A DNA stretch of 64,000 nt from Achromobacter spanius (GTDB lineage Bacteria; Pseudomonadota; Gammaproteobacteria; Burkholderiales; Burkholderiaceae_B): positions 5,642,001 to 5,706,000 of the forward strand of contig NZ_CP025030.1 of NCBI RefSeq assembly GCF_002812705.1, read 5' to 3'. The notes under the pieces were generated by a model. That model had not been told where the DNA came from. It was given only the letters and a program-made list of their open reading frames with translations, and made no database searches. The position numbers and the translations under genes are program-made. Shown in pieces: positions 51,942 through 61,201 of this stretch (its first letter is position 1; each line of letters opens with the position of its first letter).

Positions 51942-52544
51942 CTACAAATCAAAAAACACGGTTTCGTACGGCCCCTGCATGTGTACGTCAAAGCGGTAAA
52001 TCACGTTGCCGCCGCGCACGTCCCGGCGAGCCACCAGCGAGTGGCGCCTTGCCGCGGGCACCGAATTCAACACCGCATCGCGCGCATTCGCGTCGCTCTC
52101 ATCGTCGAAGTACACGCGCGTGAACACGTGCAGCAACAGCCCGCGCATGCTGAGAATCATATCGATGTGCGGCGCTTCGCCTTCGGCTTGCGGCCCGGGC
52201 TTGACCGTATCGAACGTATAGCGGCTGCCGGGGTCCGTACCGGTGCCGCAGCGTCCAAATCCTAGAAAGCCCATTGCCGATGCCTCGTATATGTTGCGCG
52301 GACAGCGGCCCTGCCCATCTGCCTGCGAGATCTCGACCAGCGCGTCCGGGATCGGTACGCCCTCGCCGTCCAGCACGCGGCCTTGCAAGCGGATGCGGGC
52401 GCCGCGCGCGTCGTCGCCGGCCAGCACGCTGTCAAACGGTTGGTCGAAATCGTAGCCATATTGCACGGCCGTCAGGCCATAGGCGAAATACGGCCCCACC
52501 GTTTGCGACGGCGTCTGCCCAAAGTTGTCTTGCTGTCCCTGCAT
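51942..52544 (-). CDS. pcaG: protocatechuate 3,4-dioxygenase alpha subunit
   Basis: 200 residues. QTPSQTVGPYFAYGL is the characteristic PcaG start, and DALVEISQADGQGRCP plus HIDMILSMRGLLLHVFTRVY match the dioxygenase fold. It forms the structural half of the alpha-beta iron enzyme that opens protocatechuate to 3-carboxy-cis,cis-muconate. It is the last gene of the operon, 16 bases after pcaH. Either ATG of ATGATG could be used; the second has seven-base spacing to AAAGG. Confidence 0.93.
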   Translation of the reverse strand: MQGQQDNFGQTPSQTVGPYFAYGLTAVQYGYDFDQPFDSVLAGDDARGARIRLQGRVLDGEGVPIPDALVEISQADGQGRCPRNIYEASAMGFLGFGRCGTGTDPGSRYTFDTVKPGPQAEGEAPHIDMILSMRGLLLHVFTRVYFDDESDANARDAVLNSVPAARRHSLVARRDVRGGNVIYRFDVHMQGPYETVFFDL

Positions 52545-52560
52545 CATGTCGCCTTTCCTT

Positions 52561-53283
52561 TTAGCGATGTTCAAGCGGCGTCTGGGCCGCCCCGCGCAGC
52601 ACGATGTCGAACTGGTATCCCAGCGCAATGCCTGCTTGCGTCAGGTCCAGGCTGAAATCCGCAACCAGCCTGCTACGCGCCTCTGCGGGGGTGCCCAGGT
52701 AGATGGGGTCATAGGCAAGCAGCGGGTCGCCCGGAAAGTACATCTGGGTGACAAGCCGGCTGGCGAAGTGATGGCCGAACAGCGACAGATGAATGTGCTG
52801 GGGCCGCCATGCGTTGGGGTGGTTACCCCAGGGATAGGCGCCCGGCTTGATGGTCACGAATCGGTAGCGCCCCTCGGCGTCCGTCAGGCAGCGGCCCGCG
52901 CCCAGAAAGTTGGGATCCAGCGGCGCATTGTGCCGATCGGCCTTGTGTACATAGCGTCCCGCCGCGTTGGCCTGCCAGATTTCAATCAGCGTGTGCGGCA
53001 CGGGCCGGCCGTGGTCATCCAGCACGCGCCCGGCCAGCACCATGCGTTCGCCGATGGGTTCCCCGTTGCGGCGCGCGTTGCGCGTGAGGTCGTGGTCGCG
53101 CTTGCCGACGCAATCGTGGCCATACACAGGCTGGCGCATTTCGCCAAGCGCCGCCGCCAGCGGCACCAAGGGCAGCACCGGGCTGCGCCAGGCAGTCGAT
53201 TGATAGCCGTCGCAGCGGTACGGCGGGTGGCTTTTCCAATCACGCGGGGACAAAGCCGTGACGGTGTCCGGAGAACTTTCCAT
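52561..53283 (-). CDS. pcaH: protocatechuate 3,4-dioxygenase beta subunit
   Basis: 240 residues, catalytic subunit. By alignment to the Pseudomonas putida enzyme the non-haem Fe(III) ligands are Tyr in NAAGRYVHK, Tyr in KPGAYPWGN, and both His in WRPQHIHL. All four are present. It cleaves protocatechuate intradiol. AAAAGG eight bases before ATG 53283. It is cotranscribed with pcaG and the upstream aromatic genes. Confidence 0.95.
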   Translation of the reverse strand: MESSPDTVTALSPRDWKSHPPYRCDGYQSTAWRSPVLPLVPLAAALGEMRQPVYGHDCVGKRDHDLTRNARRNGEPIGERMVLAGRVLDDHGRPVPHTLIEIWQANAAGRYVHKADRHNAPLDPNFLGAGRCLTDAEGRYRFVTIKPGAYPWGNHPNAWRPQHIHLSLFGHHFASRLVTQMYFPGDPLLAYDPIYLGTPAEARSRLVADFSLDLTQAGIALGYQFDIVLRGAAQTPLEHR

Positions 53284-53296
53284 GGTTGTGACCTTT

Positions 53297-54241
53297 TCAG
53301 CGGGAATCCAATTGACGCGCCTGAATCAAGCGAACCAGGCCCAGCAACATGGTGGTGTTCGGCACGGCCACACCGGCCTGCCGCGCACGCGACACGACTT
53401 CGCCATTGATCGCTTCGATCTCGGTGGGACGTTTCGCCAAGACGTCTTGCAACATCGACGGCTGATGCGCGCGATGATGCGCGATGGCGTACGCGACGCT
53501 GGCCTGGCAGGCGGCTTCGTCGGCGTCGATGCCTGCCGCGCGTGCCACGGCGATAACTTCCGCCACCACCGCCCGCGCCAGCGCCGGGCCATCGCTGGCG
53601 TGGGCCAACTGCCCCACCGCGCAACCGGTCACGGCGCACAAGCCGTTCAACGCCGCGTTGAACGCCACCTTTTCCCAGATTGCCGCCCAAACATTGGCGT
53701 CGACTTCGCAGTGCAAGCCAGCGGCGTCCAGCGCGCCGGCAATGCGCCGCGCCTGGGCATCCGCTTCACCGCTTGCCGGCAACAGGCGGATCTTGCCCGC
53801 GCCGTGCGATCTGACATGCGCGAGGCCAGCCAGGTCGGCCGGCCACGTCGTCATGCCGACCAGCAAACGTGCCGGGTCCACGTGGCGCGACGCGGCCTCC
53901 AGGTTGCCCAGTCCATTCTGCAAGGTCAGCACCCGCAACGGTGCGTCAGCGGACGCCGCGTTCAGCAGCGCCGCCACGCTACGCAGAGCGGCGTCGGTAT
54001 GCAGGCTTTTGGTGAACAGGATGAGCAGGTCGGGCACGTCGCGGTAGTGCTCGGGCCGCAGCACCGTCAGGCCATGAACGCGCCGATCGCCGCCATCGGT
54101 TTCCAGCCGCAGGCCCTGGGCGCGTATGGCGTCCAGGTGCGCGTCATTCACGTCCAGCAAGGTGACGTCCTGGCCGCTTTCACTCAGCAAGCCCCCAAAC
54201 AGGCACCCCATGGCGCCCGCGCCCAGCATGGCGATCTTCAT
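53297..54241 (-). CDS. ketopantoate-reductase-family dehydrogenase, candidate mandelate-type dehydrogenase
   Basis: 314 residues. GAGAMGCLFGGLL binds NAD(P); LQNGLGN supplies the conserved Asn, EKVAFNAALN the catalytic Lys and two Asn, and EIEAINGEVV the Glu, so the active site of the PanE/ApbA fold is intact. Some members of this family are D-2-hydroxyacid or D-mandelate dehydrogenases. Its position between the transporter and pcaH in an operon with benzoylformate decarboxylase suggests that it oxidises (4-hydroxy)mandelate to benzoylformate rather than making pantoate. It overlaps the transporter stop by ATGA. Confidence 0.88.
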   Translation of the reverse strand: MKIAMLGAGAMGCLFGGLLSESGQDVTLLDVNDAHLDAIRAQGLRLETDGGDRRVHGLTVLRPEHYRDVPDLLILFTKSLHTDAALRSVAALLNAASADAPLRVLTLQNGLGNLEAASRHVDPARLLVGMTTWPADLAGLAHVRSHGAGKIRLLPASGEADAQARRIAGALDAAGLHCEVDANVWAAIWEKVAFNAALNGLCAVTGCAVGQLAHASDGPALARAVVAEVIAVARAAGIDADEAACQASVAYAIAHHRAHQPSMLQDVLAKRPTEIEAINGEVVSRARQAGVAVPNTTMLLGLVRLIQARQLDSR

Positions 54242-55689
54242 CGTGAGACTCCCGCCGCGGCAACGCCGCCCACCGGTGCGGCCATGCGCTGGCCGGGGAA
54301 ATGGCGGCGCACCGACAGCAAGGCAATCAAGGCAAACACCATGACCGTGCCCAACATCGTCAGGTAGCCCTGCGCGCCCCACAGCGTGATGACCGTGGCG
54401 CCCACGAACGCGCTGAGAATGGCGCCCAGGCGGCCGAAGGCCAGCGCCCCCGCGGTGCCGGTGGCGCGCACGCCCGTGGAATACACATAGGCGCAGAGCG
54501 CATACATGGTGGACTGCACGGCGTTGACGAACAGCCCATGCACGCCAAACCCGAACACCAGCAGCGATGAACTCTGCCGCACATCCACCAACAACATCAG
54601 GAAGGCGCTGCCCAGCGCACCCACGCAGCAGATGGCAAGCGGCACGCGCGAGCCCCAGCGCGTCATGGCCACCGCGCACACCAAGGCGCCGATCACGCCA
54701 CCCAGGTTGTAGGCGGTCAGCCCCGACCCCGCCACCGACAGCGGCAAGCCTTCCGAGCTGAGCATCGTAGGCAGCCAACTGAATGCGCTGTACACCGCCG
54801 TCAGGCACATGAAGAACGCCACCCAGATGGCAATGGTGTCGAAGCGATAGGTGCTCGTGAACAAGGCCCGCACACCGCCCTGCTGCTTTGACGTCTGCTT
54901 TTCAATGGCCTGCTCGACCGCGTCCGTGTAGCGCACGCCTTTCGGCATGGGACGCCCCATGCGGCCCAGCAGCTTGCTCAGTTCGTTCCAGCGCTCGGGT
55001 CGGCGCGCCAGGAAGCGCGGTGATTCCGGCAGTGCGGCCATCAACGCAAACCCCAGCACGATGGCCAAGGCGCCGCCGATGAAGAACGACGCGCGCCAGC
55101 CGTACAGTGGCAATACATGGCCCGAGAAAAACCCCGCCAACATGCCGCCCAGCGGCACGCACACGATGGTGGCGGTTACCGCCAGCGTACGTCGGCGCGC
55201 CGGGGTGAATTCAGCGGTCATGGTGGTGGAACTGGGTAGCGCGCCGCCGATGCCCAGCCCGGCGACGAAGCGCAGCACGGCCACAGTCAGCGCGTCCGGC
55301 GCCAGCCCGATCGCGCAAGTGGCGGTGCCGAATACGAATACGCTGACAATCACCGCCATGCGGCGTCCGTAGCGGTCGGCGAAGAGGCCGGCAGACGCGC
55401 TGCCGATACCCATTCCGATCAGGCCGGACGCCACCGCCGGCGCGAAGGCTTCGCGCGTGATGCCCCATTCCTGGATCATCATCGGAATGGCAAAGCCAAT
55501 CAGTTGACCGTCAAAGCCGTCCATGACGATCGACAGGGCAGCCAGCATCACCACCCATTTCTGCATGCTGGTGAAAGGGCCATCGTCCAGCAAGGCGCCC
55601 ACGTCGGCACTGCCACGCAAGGGCGCCGCCGCGGGTGCCGATGCATGTGCCGCTGTCGGTGCCGCCTCATTCGGGGAAATCCAGGTCAT
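54238..55689 (-). CDS. MFS transporter, aromatic acid:proton symporter (AAHS) family
   Basis: 483 residues with 12 predicted helices. MDGFDGQLIGFAIP is the AAHS signature in helix 1, and ADRYGRRMAV the MFS loop 2-3 motif; PESPRFL follows helix 6. PcaK and BenK are of this type and import 4-hydroxybenzoate, benzoate or protocatechuate. ATG 55689 is preferred since GGAG is nine bases upstream, whereas it touches the ATG at 55698. It should bring the substrate of this operon into the cell. Confidence 0.92.
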   Translation of the reverse strand: MTWISPNEAAPTAAHASAPAAAPLRGSADVGALLDDGPFTSMQKWVVMLAALSIVMDGFDGQLIGFAIPMMIQEWGITREAFAPAVASGLIGMGIGSASAGLFADRYGRRMAVIVSVFVFGTATCAIGLAPDALTVAVLRFVAGLGIGGALPSSTTMTAEFTPARRRTLAVTATIVCVPLGGMLAGFFSGHVLPLYGWRASFFIGGALAIVLGFALMAALPESPRFLARRPERWNELSKLLGRMGRPMPKGVRYTDAVEQAIEKQTSKQQGGVRALFTSTYRFDTIAIWVAFFMCLTAVYSAFSWLPTMLSSEGLPLSVAGSGLTAYNLGGVIGALVCAVAMTRWGSRVPLAICCVGALGSAFLMLLVDVRQSSSLLVFGFGVHGLFVNAVQSTMYALCAYVYSTGVRATGTAGALAFGRLGAILSAFVGATVITLWGAQGYLTMLGTVMVFALIALLSVRRHFPGQRMAAPVGGVAAAGVSR

Positions 55690-55717
55690 GTCATTCATCT
55701 CCGTTATCTTTCACGCT

Positions 55718-56926
<1,209 letters not shown>

Positions 56927-56957
56927 CTACTCTTGAAAGATACCCAGCGCCATAACG

Positions 56958-58421
56958 TCAAAACGGGAAGTCGCGCGCGGTGGTCTGCACCGTGATCCAG
57001 CGCAGGTCGGTAAAGGCGTCGATACCGGCCTTGCCATCGAAGCGGCCAATGCCGCTGTCCTTGACACCGCCAAACGGCATCCGCGCCTCGTGGTGTACGG
57101 TGGGGCCATTGACATGACAGATGCCAGCTTCGATGCGGCCCGCCACCGCGATAGCCCGCCCGACGTCGCGGCCGAACACCGCCGCGGACAAGCCGTATTC
57201 GTTGTCGTTGGCGCAGGCCACGGCTTCGTCCACCCCGCTTACGCGCACAATGCCCTTGACCGGCCCGAAGGCCTCTTCGCGATAAAGCCGCATGCTGGGC
57301 GTGACGTGGTCGATCAAGGTGGCGGGCATCAGCACGCCGTCGGCCTTGCCGCCCGTGACCAGACGACCGCCTTGCGCAAGCGCGTCGTCAATCAGGGCGT
57401 TGCAGCGTTCAACGATGCTCATGTCGGCAACCGCCCGCAACACGGCCGGCTCCTGGTGGAAATCGTTCACCGACAGCGCCGCCGTGCGCTCGGCCAGCAG
57501 GGCTACGAAGTCGTCCGCCACGGCCTGGTCCACGATGATGCGTTCGGTGGCCGTGCAGCTTTGCCCGGCATTCGTGTAGGCGCCAAACACCGCCGCGCGC
57601 GTGGCGGCGTCCAGGTCGGCGTCGTCCAGCACGACGAACGGCGTCTTGCCGCTTAGCCCAAGCACGACCGGCTTCAAGTGGTGGGCGCAGGCGGCGGCAA
57701 TACGCCTGCCAACTTGCGTGGACCCGGTGAAGCTGACCCGGCGCACGGCCCGATGCGCCACCATGGCTTCGACGACGGTGGCCGCGTCGGCGGGTGCATT
57801 CGTAATGAAGTTGACAACGCCCGGGGGGAAGCCGACCTCTTGCAGGGTGCGAATGATGAGTCCATGCGTGGCCGGGCACATGCCGCTGCCCTTGAACACC
57901 ACGGTATTGCCGCAAGCCAGCGGCGTGGCGATGGCGCGCACGGCCAACACCACCGCGGCGTTCCAGGGTGCAATACCCAGCACCACGCCGGCGGGCCGCC
58001 GCAGGGCCTTCGCCGTATTGCCCGGCACGTCGGAAGCAATGACCTCGCCATTGATCTGCGTGGTCATGGCGGCGGCCTCAAGCAGCATGTCCGAGGCGAG
58101 CCGCACATTGAATTCCGCCCAGCCGGCCGACGCACCGGTCTCGGCCGTCATGGCCTCAGCAAACACCGGGGCCTTGTCCTGCAACGCCCGCGATGCCTGT
58201 ATCAGCAGCGCGCGGCGTGCTTCGGGGTCGGTCGCCGACCACGCGGTGAAGGCCGCCGCTGCCGCATCCACCGCGGCCAAGGCATCCTGCACGCTGGCGG
58301 CGGGAGCCACCGACGCAACGCTTCCATCCAGCGGATTGCGTCGTTCGAACGTGGCGCCGTCCCGCGCGCCCAGCGGTTCTCCGTTGATCAGCAGCGATAC
58401 CTGCATGGGAGATACGTGCAT
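56958..58421 (-). CDS. aldehyde dehydrogenase, benzaldehyde/vanillin-dehydrogenase-like
   Basis: 487 residues. NAD-binding FTGSTQVGRRIA, catalytic Cys289 in AGQSCTAT and the EEAFGPV motif are present. The general-base Glu normally found in LELGGK is Gly255 here (LGLSGK), which a single GAG to GGG change would produce. The context points to oxidation of 4-hydroxybenzaldehyde to 4-hydroxybenzoate. AAAGGAG eight bases before ATG 58421. Loss of the Glu may reduce dehydrogenase activity or mark a divergent subfamily. Confidence 0.88.
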   Translation of the reverse strand: MHVSPMQVSLLINGEPLGARDGATFERRNPLDGSVASVAPAASVQDALAAVDAAAAAFTAWSATDPEARRALLIQASRALQDKAPVFAEAMTAETGASAGWAEFNVRLASDMLLEAAAMTTQINGEVIASDVPGNTAKALRRPAGVVLGIAPWNAAVVLAVRAIATPLACGNTVVFKGSGMCPATHGLIIRTLQEVGFPPGVVNFITNAPADAATVVEAMVAHRAVRRVSFTGSTQVGRRIAAACAHHLKPVVLGLSGKTPFVVLDDADLDAATRAAVFGAYTNAGQSCTATERIIVDQAVADDFVALLAERTAALSVNDFHQEPAVLRAVADMSIVERCNALIDDALAQGGRLVTGGKADGVLMPATLIDHVTPSMRLYREEAFGPVKGIVRVSGVDEAVACANDNEYGLSAAVFGRDVGRAIAVAGRIEAGICHVNGPTVHHEARMPFGGVKDSGIGRFDGKAGIDAFTDLRWITVQTTARDFPF

Positions 58422-58456
58422 GATGTTGTCTCCTTTGGAATGCGTCGCCCCGTGCG

Positions 58457-60103
58457 TCAGGCCACCCGCACTTCAACCAGGTTGGGGCCGCCGCTGGTCA
58501 AGGCCTCGGTCAGCACCGCGTCCAGGCGGGTGGGGTCGGATACGCGCACGCCGGGGCAACCCAGCCCCGTGGCAAGCGCCACGAAATCGATGCCGGGCAG
58601 ATCGGTACCCATGACCTTGTCGTGCGGACCAAAGCCGAACGCTGGCGCGAAGTCTTGCAGGGCGGCGTAGCGGCGGTTATTCAAGATGACGAAGGTGATA
58701 GGCAGCTTGTGCTGGCTGGCGCTCCATAGCGCCTGGATCGAATACAGGCTGGAACCGTCGCCGATCAACCCGATGACACGCCGGCCGGGCTTGCCCAGCG
58801 CCACACCCACGGCCGCCGGCATGCCATAGCCCAGCCCGCCGCTGTCCATGGTGTAGAAGGTTTCGCTGCGCACGTGGGGCAGATAGTCCTGCATGACCGG
58901 GCGCGCGCTGGGGGCTTCTTCCACCACGATGTCGGCGGGGTCGCGCAGGCTGGCCAGGGTTTGCAGCACGAACGCGACGGACATCGGCGACGATGCCTCG
59001 ACCGGGGCGCAGGGTTCGCGCCGCGCCGGCAAGGGGCGCATGCAGGGCGCCGGCCGCGTCAGCAAGTCTTGCAGGCAAAGCTTGATGCTGCCTACCGCCG
59101 CCAAGCCCGCGGGCGCCCAGGCGGCGGTATCCGGATCATCCGTCAACAGACAAAGCTCGGCGCCGTCCGGCACGTGCGGCCCGGCCCCGTCAACGTGATA
59201 GGTGAACGCCGGGGCTCCCACGACCAGGATCAGATCATGCCCGGCCAGCCGGCTGACGATACCTTCGCGCGCGGCGGGCAGGAAGCCGGCGAACAGGCGA
59301 TGGCGTTCCGGAAAGCTGCAGCGTCCCGACATGGGGGCGGCCCAGACACGCGCGCTATGCGATTCCGCAAGCGCAACGATTTCGTTCCAGGCGCCATCGC
59401 GGTCCACCGCGGCGCCCACCACCAACACCGGCCGCCGGCTGGCGTCCAGCAAGGCGCCGATGCGCCCGATGGCTTCGGGTTGCGGGCGTAGCGCGGTGCT
59501 GACACAGCGCCGTGCAAGCGGTGGCGAAGGCGCGTCCCAATCATCAACCGGCACCGAGACCAGCACCGGACCGCGCGGCGGCATCATCGCGACGTAATAA
59601 GCGCGCGCGATGGCCAAGGGCACGTCTTGGGCACGCGCGGGTTCGGTGCTCCATTTGACGTAAGGCCTGGGCATATCGGCCGCGTGGCTTGATGACAAAA
59701 AGGGATCGAACGGCAGAATGCCACGCGCCTGCTGGCCGGCCACCACCACCAGGGGCGTGCGGTTCTTGAAGGCGGTGAAGAGGTTGCCCATGGCGTTGCC
59801 GACGCCCGCCGCGGAATGCAGGTTGACCAACGAGGCGTTGCGCGTGGCTTGCGCATAGCCGTCCGCCATGCCCACCACGCTGGCTTCCTGCAAGCCGAGC
59901 ACATAGCGGAAATCGTCCGGAAAACCGCGAAACATGGGCAGTTCGGTGGATCCGGGGTTGGCGAAAACCGACGTCATGCCGACGCGGCGCATCAGGTCGT
60001 AGACGGCGTCGCGGACGGTCAGCGCCGGTGCCGGCAGCGACGCGGCGGCCAGGCCGTCGGCTGCGTCCAGCGGGTCCAGTAAACCAAAGGCGGATCCGGT
60101 CAT
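58457..60103 (-). CDS. mdlC: thiamine-diphosphate benzoylformate decarboxylase
   Basis: 548 residues, close to the Pseudomonas MdlC length. The catalytic Ser (FANPGSTELP), His (NLHSAAGVGNAMG) and second His (FTYHVDG) positions of benzoylformate decarboxylase are all present, as is the ThDP motif GDGSSLYSIQALW with NN. It converts benzoylformate or its 4-hydroxy form to the aldehyde, which the next gene oxidises. AAGGA eight bases before ATG 60103. It is the first gene of the operon, divergent from the LysR regulator. Confidence 0.92.
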   Translation of the reverse strand: MTGSAFGLLDPLDAADGLAAASLPAPALTVRDAVYDLMRRVGMTSVFANPGSTELPMFRGFPDDFRYVLGLQEASVVGMADGYAQATRNASLVNLHSAAGVGNAMGNLFTAFKNRTPLVVVAGQQARGILPFDPFLSSSHAADMPRPYVKWSTEPARAQDVPLAIARAYYVAMMPPRGPVLVSVPVDDWDAPSPPLARRCVSTALRPQPEAIGRIGALLDASRRPVLVVGAAVDRDGAWNEIVALAESHSARVWAAPMSGRCSFPERHRLFAGFLPAAREGIVSRLAGHDLILVVGAPAFTYHVDGAGPHVPDGAELCLLTDDPDTAAWAPAGLAAVGSIKLCLQDLLTRPAPCMRPLPARREPCAPVEASSPMSVAFVLQTLASLRDPADIVVEEAPSARPVMQDYLPHVRSETFYTMDSGGLGYGMPAAVGVALGKPGRRVIGLIGDGSSLYSIQALWSASQHKLPITFVILNNRRYAALQDFAPAFGFGPHDKVMGTDLPGIDFVALATGLGCPGVRVSDPTRLDAVLTEALTSGGPNLVEVRVA

Positions 60104-60289
60104 TGCTAAGGTCCTTGCGGTGAAGCGCATTGAAACTGCAGGGGAATTGCCGTGAAATTTCGGTGACGTTGCGAGCTGCCGGCACGCGCTATGGCGAGCC
60201 TGCCGCGCGGTCAACGAGGACGGCAGAGTGTCGCCCCCCCTAGCAGACTTGAGAATTGAAATATCGAGACAAAGTCATTACGCTTTGGC
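60104..60289. promoter_or_regulatory. divergent control region of the aromatic operon and LysR gene
   Basis: 186 bases lie between the starts of mdlC and the LysR regulator. The last 40 before the LysR ATG are AT-rich (AATTGAAATATCGAGAC) and probably hold the LysR-binding site and both promoters. No exact T-N11-A palindrome could be fixed by eye. Confidence 0.45.
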
Positions 60290-61201
60290 ATGCCATTCGA
60301 TCTTCATCAATTGGCGGCATTCAACGCGGTCGTTGCGGCTGGCAGCCTTGGCCGCGCGGCCGACGCCATGCACGTCACGCAGTCCGCGCTAAGCCGCATC
60401 GTCCGCCGGCTTGAAGTTCACGTTGGCGCGCCCTTGTTCGAACGGCATTCCAAAGGCATGCAACTGACCGACGTTGGCCTGGCCCTGCTGCCGCATGCCA
60501 CCGCGTTGCTGCGCGATGCCGAAGGCGCCAAAGAGGAAATCCGCGCGCTGCTGGGGCTGGCCAAAGGCACGATCCGCGTGGGTGCCGTGGGCAGCATCGC
60601 CTGTCAGATCCTGCCCACCGCCCTGACCCGCACCTGCCAGCGGTGGCCGATGCTGCAGGTGGAAGTGGTGGAAGGGGTTTGGGACCGACTGGCCGGCGCC
60701 TTGCTGTCGCGCGAGATCGACTTGGCGCTGGGCGCCCACACCCACGACACCGACGAGATCATCTCCGTGCCGGACTGCTGTTGGGAAGACACCAGCTACG
60801 TGGTGGCGGGCACCGCCCACCCGCTGCGCGCGCGCCGGGCGCTCAGCCTGGCCGACACGCTGACGCAAAAGTGGGCCATCATGCCGCGCGGCACCGGCCC
60901 GTACGAACACATGAAAGCGCTGTTCACGCGGCATCGGCTGCCCACGCCCGAAGTCACGGTTGAAACGCGGTCCATCACCGTGTTGAAGAGTCTGATCGCG
61001 CACTCGGAATTTTTGGGATGGATGCCCGAACCCATGTATTACGCCGAGCAGCGCGCGGGCCTGCTCGACCGCCTTCCCATCCCCGGTGCGTGCGATACCC
61101 GCACGCTGACGGCGTTCCGGCGCAGCCATGGCTTGCTGCCCCTGCCGGCCGCGAAACTGCTGAACGAATTGCGGCGGCTGGCCACCAACCCGCCGCCTTA
61201 G
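60290..61201 (+). CDS. LysR-type transcriptional regulator
   Basis: 303 residues. The N-terminal helix-turn-helix is LGRAADAMHVTQSALSRIV; the C-terminal periplasmic-binding-like effector domain follows (IRVGAVGSIACQILP). Divergent position next to mdlC makes it the likely activator of the aromatic operon, with an aromatic acid as inducer. Its stop overlaps the stop of the CoA-ligase gene on the other strand by four bases, so no terminator separates them. Confidence 0.93.
   Translation: MPFDLHQLAAFNAVVAAGSLGRAADAMHVTQSALSRIVRRLEVHVGAPLFERHSKGMQLTDVGLALLPHATALLRDAEGAKEEIRALLGLAKGTIRVGAVGSIACQILPTALTRTCQRWPMLQVEVVEGVWDRLAGALLSREIDLALGAHTHDTDEIISVPDCCWEDTSYVVAGTAHPLRARRALSLADTLTQKWAIMPRGTGPYEHMKALFTRHRLPTPEVTVETRSITVLKSLIAHSEFLGWMPEPMYYAEQRAGLLDRLPIPGACDTRTLTAFRRSHGLLPLPAAKLLNELRRLATNPPP

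Noticed and set aside
52900..52960. PcaH has His where Pseudomonas has Tyr after HKxDR, which at first looked like loss of an iron ligand.
   Set aside because: Counting through the Pseudomonas sequence places the ligand Tyr408 in GRYRH, not in NDRY; here it is GRYVH, so all four iron ligands are kept.
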